64,000 nucleotides of DNA from Amycolatopsis sp. NBRC 101858 (GTDB taxonomy: Bacteria > Actinomycetota > Actinomycetes > Mycobacteriales > Pseudonocardiaceae): NCBI RefSeq assembly GCF_030269325.1, contig NZ_BSTD01000002.1, forward strand, positions 1,240,001 through 1,304,000. Direction: 5' to 3'. A model generated the notes under the pieces. That model did not search any database and had not been told where the DNA came from. It saw only the letters and a list, made by a program, of their open reading frames with translations. Made by a program: the position numbers and the translations under genes. Positions 37,014 to 45,300 of this stretch are shown piece by piece. Numbering within the stretch: position 1 is the stretch's first letter; every line of letters starts with the position of its first letter.

Positions 37014-37032
37014 CCTGCCCCGGACGGGCAGG
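37014..37032. terminator. Small hairpin, possible terminator behind the biosynthetic operon
   Basis: CCTGCCC (37014-37020) pairs with GGGCAGG (37026-37032) around a 5-nt loop. It lies ~145 bp beyond the stop of the last PKS-operon gene, in an AT-richer stretch. Weak; it could instead be part of the leader of the LAL gene. Confidence 0.3.
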
Positions 37033-37141
37033 AAATGTATTTGAAATTCTTTCGCCTTTCACTTTTTGGTCACCCGACCGGAAACCACCGCCCTACCCCA
37101 GCGTAGTCCGCTGAACGGGGCACGAGACCTTTTGTCCGTTT

Positions 37142-37176
37142 GTCAACTTTCGGTTGGCCAGTGCGTCAACTTTCGG
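37142..37176. promoter_or_regulatory. Two 12-bp direct repeats GTCAACTTTCGG
   Basis: Exact copies at 37142-37153 and 37165-37176, starts 23 bp apart (about two helical turns). They lie between the end of the isomerase gene (stop at 37177) and the LAL gene start, ~300 bp upstream of the latter. A regulator site for the LAL gene is possible; nothing else is seen in the 36842-37176 gap apart from the small hairpin. Confidence 0.4.
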
Positions 37177-37896
37177 CTAACCGCAGCCACCCGCGTGCCC
37201 ACCATCCGAGACGGCCTTCGCCAGCTCGGCGAATTCCGGCCGCTCATCTGAGACCGATTCCGCGGGCGTGGTGACCATGCGGGCCCGCCACGCCGCGAGG
37301 AACCGGGCGAGCCGGTCGGTGCCCCAGAACTTCTCGCGGCCCAGCACGAACATCGGCACCCCGAAGACGCCGTCATCGGCCACCCGGGTGAGAACGTCGA
37401 TCCCGCGGTGGCGCAACTGCTCGTCGTCGGCCGCGCCGGCGTAGCGGGCCGGGTCGAGCCCGAGCCCCTCGGCGATCGCGCCGATCACCGCGGGATCGGA
37501 AATGTCCTCCCCGCGTTCCCAGCGCGCCGCATAAACGCGGTCGAGGAACGGACGGCCCATGCCTTCGTCGGTCGCCGCGAGGTAGGCCAGGTGCGAGACC
37601 TCCCACACCGGCGCCCGGTCGACGGGCCAGATCATCGGCAGGCCCCGCTCCTTCGCGAGCCGCCGGGTGTCCTGCAGGATGTAGAAGTTCTTGGCCCGCG
37701 ACATCGGGACGACCGGCAGCTCGACGCCGCGCTCGGCGAGCATCCGCTCCGAGACCGGGTCGGGCTCCCAGACCGGGATCCACTCCGCGGCGTGCAGCAC
37801 CGCGGGCTCGGTTTCCAGCAGCTCCCGGTAACAGAACCACGAATACGGGCTCCGCAGCGAGAAATACCACCGCGGTTGCGCGTTCCTGCGCGCCAT
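37177..37896 (-). CDS. DsbA/2-hydroxychromene-2-carboxylate isomerase-like protein, probable polyene double-bond isomerase
   Basis: 239 residues from the ATG at 37896, where GAAGGAG lies 7 nt upstream. Thioredoxin-like fold of the HCCA-isomerase/DsbA group: WYFSLRSPYSWFCYREL at the start, where true DsbA has a CxxC, and GVFGVPMFVLGREKFWGTDRL near the C-terminus. The CxxC is absent, which fits an isomerase, not a redox enzyme. Homologues are found with highly reducing type II PKSs that build cinnamoyl and other polyene acyl groups, where they are proposed to make or shift cis double bonds. It is the last gene of the long PKS-NRPS operon, 18 bp after the ketoreductase gene. Confidence 0.8.
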   Translation of the reverse strand: MARRNAQPRWYFSLRSPYSWFCYRELLETEPAVLHAAEWIPVWEPDPVSERMLAERGVELPVVPMSRAKNFYILQDTRRLAKERGLPMIWPVDRAPVWEVSHLAYLAATDEGMGRPFLDRVYAARWERGEDISDPAVIGAIAEGLGLDPARYAGAADDEQLRHRGIDVLTRVADDGVFGVPMFVLGREKFWGTDRLARFLAAWRARMVTTPAESVSDERPEFAELAKAVSDGGHAGGCG

Positions 37897-37914
37897 GAAC
37901 GGACTCCTTCGCAC

Positions 37915-38664
37915 TCAGACGGTGATTCCGCCGTCGATCTGGAAAACGGAACCGGTGACATAGGACGCGCGCGGCGAGGCGAGGAAGGAAACCAGATCGG
38001 CCACCTCGTCCACCGTTCCGAACCGCCGCAGCGGAATGGCTTTCAGCATCTTTTCGCGGGCGGACTCGGTCATCACGCGCGTCATCTCGGTGTCGATGAT
38101 CCCCGGTGCCACGGCGTTCGCCCGGATTCCGTACCGGCCGACCTCCTTGGCCAGCGCGCGGGTGAACCCGATGATCCCGGCTTTGCTCGCCGAATAGTTC
38201 GTCTGCGTCGCGTTCCCGTACACCCCGGACACCGACGACAGGTTCACGACGCAGCCGGCCCGCCGTTTCATCATCGCGAACACCGCCGGGCGGCAGACGT
38301 GGTAAACGCCGTCGAGATTGGTGTGGACGACGTCGTTCCACTGCTCGTCGGACATCAGGGCGAGGGGCTGGTCGCGGGTGATCCCGGCCGAGGTGACCAC
38401 CACCCCGACCGGGCCCAGCTCGCCCTCGACGCGGTCCACCCAGTCCCGCACCTCGGCCGCGTTGCCGACGTCGACGCGCACCCCCAGGGCGCGTACGCCG
38501 GACTCACCGGCCAGCTTCTCCACCTCGGTCGCCGCCCGTTCGTCCGAGCGGTAGCAGAACCCGACGTCCCAGCCGTCCTCGGCCAGCCGCCGGACCACGG
38601 CCGCCCCGATGCCGCGCGACCCGCCGCTGACCAGGGCGACCCGCGGCGCGCTCTCCTCGCTCAT
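37915..38664 (-). CDS. 3-oxoacyl-ACP reductase (FabG-like ketoreductase) of the type II PKS
   Basis: 249-residue short-chain dehydrogenase reducing the beta-keto group of ACP-bound chains with NADPH. The cofactor loop [11 protein letters not shown] lies at residues ~13-23, catalytic Ser in [10 protein letters not shown] near 143, and the YSASK pair near 155-159. The end DGGITV is typical of FabG. The start overlaps the stop of the dehydratase gene (ATGA), so it belongs to the PKS operon. A separate ketoreductase with two dehydratases and no enoyl reductase implies that each cycle leaves a double bond. Confidence 0.93.
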   Translation of the reverse strand: MSEESAPRVALVSGGSRGIGAAVVRRLAEDGWDVGFCYRSDERAATEVEKLAGESGVRALGVRVDVGNAAEVRDWVDRVEGELGPVGVVVTSAGITRDQPLALMSDEQWNDVVHTNLDGVYHVCRPAVFAMMKRRAGCVVNLSSVSGVYGNATQTNYSASKAGIIGFTRALAKEVGRYGIRANAVAPGIIDTEMTRVMTESAREKMLKAIPLRRFGTVDEVADLVSFLASPRASYVTGSVFQIDGGITV

Positions 38665-39149
38665 CCTTCTCCCGTCCCGTTTTCGTCGATCGTGTCCAGG
38701 TCCGCCTCGGGCCGGAACGCCAGCGTCATGCGCTCCACGCTGAGCACCGGGCGCCCGCCCGCCGTGCTCTCGCCCGCGACGATCGCGCTGTCGTCGAACA
38801 CGCGGACCACGTGCAGCCGGTGCTCCACCAGGTCGCCGGGGAACACCTTGCCGTGGAACCGGACGCCGGAGACCGCGCCGATCAGCGTCACCCGCCCGGC
38901 CCCGGCCGCGCCGCCGGTGACGCCGAGCACGCCGGCCGACTGCGCGAAGGACTCGACGAGCAGCACGTCCGGGTACGCCAGCTGCTCCTCGGCGACGTCT
39001 TCGCCGAGCGTCGCGTACCACGGCTCGTTCGCGGTCACGGCCTTGACGGTGACCGCCCGCACCCCCGGTTCCAGCTCCACCACCCGGTCCACCAGCAGGA
39101 TCGGGTACCGGTGCGGCAGCAGCTCCCGCACGCCCGCGCCGCCGATCAC
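38661..39149 (-). CDS. FabZ-like 3-hydroxyacyl-ACP dehydratase of the type II PKS
   Basis: 162-residue single hot-dog protein. [13 protein letters not shown] at residues ~10-22 carries the catalytic His of FabZ and [14 protein letters not shown] near 60 the acidic partner. It should dehydrate 3-hydroxyacyl-ACP to the trans-2-enoyl form. It overlaps the ketoreductase gene downstream (ATGA) and the second dehydratase gene upstream, so the two hot-dog proteins are made together and could pair as a heterodimer. Confidence 0.9.
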   Translation of the reverse strand: MIGGAGVRELLPHRYPILLVDRVVELEPGVRAVTVKAVTANEPWYATLGEDVAEEQLAYPDVLLVESFAQSAGVLGVTGGAAGAGRVTLIGAVSGVRFHGKVFPGDLVEHRLHVVRVFDDSAIVAGESTAGGRPVLSVERMTLAFRPEADLDTIDENGTGEG

Positions 39150-39544
39150 GCCGGGTCCTCCGCGTAGTGCAGCCGGACGGTCGCCGCCCGGCCGCGCGCG
39201 GTCCCGATCTTGGCCGAGACGCGCCAGCCGCCGTCCTCGCGCTTCCAGTCCAGGGCCAGGTCGAGCACGTCACCCGGCACGACGGCCGAGACGAACCGGG
39301 CGGACCCCAGCTCCGCGAGCCGCAGCTCCCCGGTGCCGGGCGGCCGGGCCGCGACCGCGCCGCGGTGCACGCACTCGACCAGGCAGACGCCCGGGAACAG
39401 CGGCAGTCCCGGGTAGTGGCCCGCGAAGACCGGTTCGATCTCGCGGACCCCGAAGCGGGCCTTCGAGTGCCAGCCGCCGTCCGCCTGGACGCCGGCCTCC
39501 AGCACCTCCACCTCGCCCCGGACCGGGCTCGCCGTCCCGGTCAA
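39146..39544 (-). CDS. Second hot-dog-fold dehydratase of the type II PKS, TTG start
   Basis: 132 residues. [21 protein letters not shown] near residues 40-60 resembles the FabA/FabZ helix with His and Glu (positions of GHYPG and LVE). The start is taken as TTG at 39544, since TTGA joins it to the stop of the KS-beta gene and GGGGGA lies 6 nt upstream. The stop overlaps the next dehydratase start. It may be the partner of that dehydratase in a heterodimer, or handle a different chain length. Family assignment is good, the division of labour is inferred. Confidence 0.82.
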   Translation of the reverse strand: MTGTASPVRGEVEVLEAGVQADGGWHSKARFGVREIEPVFAGHYPGLPLFPGVCLVECVHRGAVAARPPGTGELRLAELGSARFVSAVVPGDVLDLALDWKREDGGWRVSAKIGTARGRAATVRLHYAEDPA

Positions 39545-40596
39545 CGCTCGTCCCCCGGCAGCCCGAAGACACCGCACGCCACGGATCCGTCGGCATCGGC
39601 CGACGTCACGACGGCGACCCGGGCGCCGGTCTCGGCCTCGCCGAGCGCGGCCACCACCCCGAAGCACGCCGACGCGGCGCCGGTGTCCCCGATCAGCGCG
39701 CCGACGTCGAGCCGGTGGGCCGCGCCGAACACCCCGTCGAGGACCTCGGTCTCCTGCGCGCCGGTCCGCCCGCCCGCCCCGGAGGGCACGACGACGTCCA
39801 CCGCCACCGGGGCGACGCCGGCCTCGGCCAGCGCCGCGTGCACGCAGTCGCGCAGCGCGTCGCGCAGGTCGTCGGCCGCGAAGACGCGGGACGTGATCGC
39901 AAGGGCTCGAGGCCGGCCCGTGGTCGCCGTCTCGGCTCGCTCCAGCAGCATCATGCAGGCGCCTTCGCCGAGCGGCCGGGGCGCCGGCCCGTCCTCCCGG
40001 CTGTGGAAGTCGAGCCACGCCCGGTCGGCGGAGTACTCCTCGGCCCCGCCCACCAGCACGGTGTCGGCTCGCCCGCGGGCGAGCAGCCGGGTCGCGTAGC
40101 GGAACGCCGACAGGCCCGAAACCCGGCCGCTGGCCAGGGTGACGTTGGGCCCGTTCAGCCCGTACCAGATCGCGCAGCGGCCGGCGGCGCAGTTCATCAC
40201 CGTGTTCGGCATGCGGGCCGGGTCGACGTGGTAGGGCTTGTCCCCGAGCAGCGACGACCGGGTGAAGTCCATCATGCTCTGGGTGCTCCCGCTCGTGGCG
40301 AGCACCAGCCCGGTGCCGCCGGGCGCGGCCCCGGCGTCGAACACCTGGCCCACCGCGGTGACCGCCAGCGCCGTCACCCGGTCCATCGCGCGGGTTCCCT
40401 TGCGGCCCAGCACCTCCCGGATGTCGAAGTCCGGGACGGCCCGGCCGCGTTCGCCGGGCACCCCGCCCTCGGCCTGCGCCATGTGGCGGGCGGGCTCGCC
40501 GGTGCGCAGCCCGTCCAGGAAATGCTTGCGGTCGATCCCGAAGGGCGACACCGCGGACCACGCGGTGATCACCGCGCCGGTCGCCGTTGCGCTCAT
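39541..40596 (-). CDS. Ketosynthase-like chain-length-factor subunit (KS-beta), no active-site Cys
   Basis: 351-residue thiolase-fold protein. Where a ketosynthase has the Cys elbow it reads NVTLASGRVSGLSAF, and the HGTGT and GHTxGA His regions are replaced by VVPSGAGGRTGAQET and LIGDTGAASACFG. It cannot condense by itself and should pair with the KS encoded just upstream (16-bp gap), as chain-length factors do in type II PKS. Shorter than normal KS-beta (~400). Position between KS and dehydratases matches highly reducing type II PKS clusters. Confidence 0.88.
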   Translation of the reverse strand: MSATATGAVITAWSAVSPFGIDRKHFLDGLRTGEPARHMAQAEGGVPGERGRAVPDFDIREVLGRKGTRAMDRVTALAVTAVGQVFDAGAAPGGTGLVLATSGSTQSMMDFTRSSLLGDKPYHVDPARMPNTVMNCAAGRCAIWYGLNGPNVTLASGRVSGLSAFRYATRLLARGRADTVLVGGAEEYSADRAWLDFHSREDGPAPRPLGEGACMMLLERAETATTGRPRALAITSRVFAADDLRDALRDCVHAALAEAGVAPVAVDVVVPSGAGGRTGAQETEVLDGVFGAAHRLDVGALIGDTGAASACFGVVAALGEAETGARVAVVTSADADGSVACGVFGLPGDER

Positions 40597-40611
40597 CTGC
40601 TCACTCCCTCA

Positions 40612-41850
40612 CTAGGCTGCCCGGCCGGACCCGGCCAGTGCCGGGTAGCGGCCGAGGACGACGCTCGCGTTGTTGCCGCCGAACGCCATCCCGTTGTTCT
40701 GCACGACGTCGATCTCGGCGTCGACAGCGTGGTTGGGGACGCAGTCGACCGCGCACTCCGGGTCGGTCTCGACGTGGTTGATGGTCGGGAACACGAAGCC
40801 CTCGCGGATCGCCAGCGCACCGGCGATCGCGGCCAGCGCACTGGCCGCCCCCATGGTGTGGCCGAGCATCGACTTCAGCGAAACCGTGCGCGGGGCGTCG
40901 GCGCCGAAGACGTCGTGGATGGCCCCGCACTCGGTGACGTCGTTGGCCTTCGTGCCCGTCCCGTGCGCGGAGACGAGGTCGACCTGGGCCGGGTCGAGCC
41001 CGGCGTCCTCCAGCGCCAGCCGCATGCACTGCGCGACGCCGTCCTGGTTCGGCGCCACCTGGTGGTAGGCGTCGCAGTTCAGGCCGTACCCCAGCACCTC
41101 GGCGTGGATCCGGGCGCCCCGGGCGAGCGCGGAGTCCAGCGTCTCCAGCAGGAGCACGCCGGCGCCTTCGCCGGTGAGGATGCCCTTGCGGCCGATGTCG
41201 AAGGGGCGGCAGTTGTCCGGCGCGATCGTGCCCAGCCGGTAGAACCCGGCGAAGGTCTTGCGGCAGATCGCGTCCGCGCCGCCGCACAGCGCGAACTCGG
41301 CCTCGCCCGCCTTGACCGCGTCGAAGCCGTAGCCGAGCGCGTAGTTGCCCGCCGAGCACGCCGTGGCGATGGTGGTCGCCTCGACGTCGCCCAGTTCCAG
41401 CTCCCGGGCGATCGCCGTGGAGAGCCGGCTCGGCGGCACCCGCCGGACCTGCTGCGGCGTCAGCGACTCCGGCCCGCCGGCGATCCCGGCCGCGGCCAGC
41501 TCGTCCAACTCGTTCGACTCGCCATCGGTCGTCCCGACCGCCACCATCCCGCGGCGGGACCGCAACAGTTCGGGCGTCAGGCCCGCGTCCTCGAGCGCCA
41601 TCCGGGCCGCGGCCACCGCGAACCGGCTGGCCCGGCCCAGCGACTCCACCGGCAGGTTCCGGATCCAGTCGCCGGGTTCGAACCCGCGCACCTCGCAGCC
41701 GCGGGAGTGCTCGAACCCGGTGGTGTCGAACGCGGTGATGTCCCGGGCGCCGCTGCGCCCGGCCCGCAGGCCGGCCGCGAACTCGGTGGCGCCGAGGCCG
41801 ATGCTCGACAGCGCGCCGAGCCCGGTGAGCACCACCCGGTGGCCGGTCAC
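40612..41850 (-). CDS. Beta-ketoacyl-ACP synthase (KS-alpha) of a highly reducing type II PKS
   Basis: 412-residue condensing enzyme, FabF-like. The active-site Cys lies in TIATACSAGN near 165, the first His in SAHGTGTKAND near 300 and the second in LKSMLGHTMGA near 335. It elongates an ACP-bound chain with malonyl units. The GTG start overlaps the ACP stop (GTGA). With the Cys-less partner, an ACP, a ketoreductase and two dehydratases it should produce a polyene acyl chain, as in the ishigamide, colabomycin or cinnamoyl-peptide type of pathway. Confidence 0.94.
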   Translation of the reverse strand: MTGHRVVLTGLGALSSIGLGATEFAAGLRAGRSGARDITAFDTTGFEHSRGCEVRGFEPGDWIRNLPVESLGRASRFAVAAARMALEDAGLTPELLRSRRGMVAVGTTDGESNELDELAAAGIAGGPESLTPQQVRRVPPSRLSTAIARELELGDVEATTIATACSAGNYALGYGFDAVKAGEAEFALCGGADAICRKTFAGFYRLGTIAPDNCRPFDIGRKGILTGEGAGVLLLETLDSALARGARIHAEVLGYGLNCDAYHQVAPNQDGVAQCMRLALEDAGLDPAQVDLVSAHGTGTKANDVTECGAIHDVFGADAPRTVSLKSMLGHTMGAASALAAIAGALAIREGFVFPTINHVETDPECAVDCVPNHAVDAEIDVVQNNGMAFGGNNASVVLGRYPALAGSGRAA

Positions 41851-42101
41851 CAGCCCGCGCTCTCTGCGACCACTTCGTGCACGGCGGTCAGGTTCACCAT
41901 CCGCGGCAGCTCGGCCTGCTCGATGGTCACCTTGAACTCCTTCTCCAGCAACGCGAGGATCTCGATCGCGAGCAGCGAGTCGGCGCCGTGGTCGTCGATG
42001 AAGAGGCTGGTCGGGGTCATCTCGTCCTCGTCGATCTCCAGGACGTCGCAGACGATCTCCTTGATCCGGGCGGTGCGCGTGGAGGTTTCGGTGCTGGTCA
42101 T
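41847..42101 (-). CDS. Acyl carrier protein of the type II PKS
   Basis: 84 residues, acidic, four-helix ACP. The phosphopantetheine Ser is in HGADSLLAIEI near residue 42, followed by LLEKEFKVTIEQAELPRM. It carries the growing chain for the KS pair whose gene overlaps its stop. The chain is expected to pass from this ACP to the starter-type condensation domain of the NRPS, encoded just upstream in the same operon. Confidence 0.95.
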   Translation of the reverse strand: MTSTETSTRTARIKEIVCDVLEIDEDEMTPTSLFIDDHGADSLLAIEILALLEKEFKVTIEQAELPRMVNLTAVHEVVAESAGW

Positions 42102-42139
42102 CGTCGTTCTTCCTTCGTTCCGGTTCGGGGTCGTTCGGG

Positions 42140-42349
42140 TTATTCGGCGTGCTTGGCGGCGAGGCTGCGCGGACGCAGGTCCCGCCAGTTCTCCTCGACG
42201 TAGGCGAGGCAGGCCGCGCGGGTCTCCGGGCCGTGCACGCGGTCCCACCCGTCGGGCAGTTCGGCGAACACGGGCCAGAGGGCGTGCTGGTCTTCGGCGT
42301 TGACGACCACGTGGAAGGTGCCCGTCTCGTCGTCGAAGGGGTTGGTCAC
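42140..42349 (-). CDS. MbtH-family NRPS accessory protein
   Basis: 69 residues with the MbtH hallmarks [19 protein letters not shown] and the closing ENWRDLRP. It binds adenylation domains and supports their folding or activity. The GTG start overlaps the NRPS stop (GTGA), so it is co-translated with the enzyme it serves. Confidence 0.96.
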   Translation of the reverse strand: MTNPFDDETGTFHVVVNAEDQHALWPVFAELPDGWDRVHGPETRAACLAYVEENWRDLRPRSLAAKHAE

Positions 42350-45300
42350 CGATCGCTCCTTTCGTTCGCGAGGTACTTCTCGATCGCCGCGCCGATCCGC
42401 CGCAGCGGCTCGGCTCCGGTCATGGCGTCGTGCCCGGCCGCCACGCCGGTCACGGCGACCGCACCGTCCACATGGGACGTCCACGCCGCGGCGGTGCGGT
42501 TGCCCGCGTCGGCGGCCGCGGCGAAGTGCAGCAGGGTGCCGCGGAAGGTGCGGGGCACGAACTCCTTCTGCAGCTTCAGGTTGTTGCGCCAGGCGGCGAA
42601 GCACCGCTTCAGCTGCTCCGGGGTCAGCTCCGCCAGGGGGTTGGCTTCCCGCGCGAACAGCTCGCGCAGGCCGGCGAAGTCGGGGCCGCGCACGGGTTCC
42701 TCGTCGCCGCGGTAACCGAAGAACCGCAGCACGATCGCCGCGAGCTCCTCGTCGCCGGGCAGGTCGTCGTCGCTGCCGGGGGCGCTGTCGAGGCTCACCA
42801 GCAGGGCCACGTGCTCGCCCTCGTCCTGCAGCCGGCAGGCGATCTCGTGCGCGACCACGCCGCCGAACGACCAGCCCAGCAGGTGGTAGGGCCCGTGCGG
42901 CTGGACCCGGCGGATCTCCGCCAGGTAGTCCGCCGCCATCGCGCCGACGTCGGCGGGCAGCACGGCGTCGTCGACGATCCCGCGGGCCTGCAGGCCGTGC
43001 AGCGGCCGGTCGGCCAGGTGCGCGGCGAGCCCGTGGTAGGACCAGCTGACGCAGCCGGCCGGGTGGACGCAGAACAGCGGTTCGCGGGTGCCTTCCCGGC
43101 GCAGCGGGAGCAGCACGTCGAACGACGTCCCCCCGTCGGCACTCTCGATCCGCCGGGCCAGCCGCGCGGGCGTCGGGTGGTCGAACAGGTCACGGATGCC
43201 GAGCCCGCCGGACAGCCGGTCGCGGACCCGGCTCAGCAGCCGCGTCGCCAGCAGCGAATGACCGCCCAGGGCGAAGAAGTCGTCGTGCAGGCCGACCGCG
43301 GGCACGCCGAGCACGTCGGCGAACGCCGCGCACAGCAGGTCCTCGGCCGGGGTCCGCAGCCGGTCGTGGCCGGCGGTGATCGTGGCCGCCGGCGCGGGCA
43401 GCGCCGAACGGTCGAGCTTCCCGTTGGCGGTCAGCGGGAAGCGCTCGAGCACGACCACCGCGGCGGGGACCATGTAGTCCGGCAGGGTCTCGCCCAGCCG
43501 GGCCCGCACCTGCGCCGGTTCGACCCCGTCACCGGCGACGTAGGCCACGAGCCGCCGGTCGCCCGGGACGTCCTCGCGCACGATCACCGTGGCCCGGCCG
43601 ATCTCCGGAAGCGCCAGGAGCGCGGTTTCGATCTCCCCGAGCTCGATGCGGAAGCCGCGCAGCTTCACCTGGTGGTCGGTCCGGCCGACGTAGTCGAGCT
43701 GCCCGTCGGCGCCCCACCGCACCAGATCGCCGGTGCGGTACATCCGCGTGCCCGGCGCGCCGAACGGGTCGGCGACGAAGCGCTGCGCGGTGAGGCCCGG
43801 GCGGTTCAGGTAGCCCCGCGCGAGCCCGGCGCCGGCGATGTACAGCTCGCCGGGGACGCCGTCCGGCACCGGCCGCAGCCGGGCGTCGAGGACGTAGACC
43901 TGCGTGTTGGCCAGCGGGACGCCGATCGTCGGCGCGCCCGGCCGATCGGGCCCGGCGGTCAGGTCGGCCGCGGTCGACCAGATCGTCGTCTCGGTGGGGC
44001 CGTAGACGTTGGTGACGCCCCGGGTGACCGCGCCGAGCCGGTCGGCCAGCGCGCGGCTGACCGCCTCGCCGCCGATCAGCGCCCGCAGCCCGCCCAGGGT
44101 CTCCGGCGCCGTCTCGGCCAGCTCCTGCCACAGCGTCGGCGTCGCCTGCATGATCGTCGCTCCCGTGTGGACGATCAGCTCGCCGAGCACCGCGGGGTCG
44201 CGGACCTCGTCGGGGGCCGCGACCACCAGCCGCGCCCCGGCGAGCAGGGGCACCAGGAGCTCCAGGTTGGCGATGTCGAACCCGGGCGTGGTGACCGTGA
44301 GGAAGCTGTCGTCCGGGGCGATCCGGGTGCGGGTCACCATGTCGTCCAGCAGGTTCGCCAGGGCGCCGAGCGGGACGACGACGCCCTTGGGGCGGCCGGT
44401 GGACCCCGACGTGTACAGGATGTACGCGGGGTTCTCCGGCCGGGTGACGACACCGTCCGGCGGAGTGGGGTAGGACTCCGCCGGAACGGCGTCGTCGAGC
44501 AGCACCCGCGGCGCGCTGCCCGTCTCGGTGCCCGGGGTGGTGACGACCACCGCGGGGGCCGCGTCTTCGAGCATGAAGGCGACCCGCTCGGCCGGGTAGC
44601 CGGGGTCGATCGGCAGGTACGCGGCGCCGGTCCGCAGCACCGCGAGCACGGCGACGACCAGGTCCGCCGAGCGCGGCAGGACCAGGCCCACCACCGCCTC
44701 CGGCCCGGCGCCGTGCCGGACCAGCACGCGGGCCAGCCCGTTCGCCCGGGCGTCCAGCTCGCGGTAGGTGAGCTCGGTGTCGCCGGCCACCAGCGCGACC
44801 GTGTCCCAGGCCCGCTGGGCGGTCAGCCGCAGCCGGTCGGACAGGGTCGCCGCGGCCAGCTCGCGCGCGGTGTCGTTGCGGGCCACCAGGATCCGGGCGC
44901 GCTCCTCGGCGTCGAGCACGTCGATCGCACCGAGCCGCTTCCCCGGATCGCCGGCCATCGCCCGCAGGACGGTGCTCAGGCGCTCCGCCATCCGCGTCAC
45001 GGTCTCCGCTTCGAACAGCTCGGTGCGGTACTCGACGAACCCGCCGAACCCGCTTTCGTGCTCGGTGAATTCGAACGCCAGGTCGTACCGGGCCGTGCCG
45101 GTGGGCTCCGGCAGCACCTCGGCGTCCACTCCGGACAGTTCGAGGCTCGCCCCGGCGTTGTTGTGCAGCACCAGCAGCACGCCGAACAGCGGGGTCCGCG
45201 CTTGGGAGCGGGCCGGGTTGAGCACGTCGACCAGCCGCTCGAACGGCAGGTCCTGGTGGGCGTAGGCGGTCAGGTCGGCCTGGCGGATCCGGGCCAGCAG

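Noticed and set aside
39541-40596. KS-beta read as a second active ketosynthase
   Set aside because: The Cys elbow and both His motifs are replaced, so it fits a chain-length-factor role.
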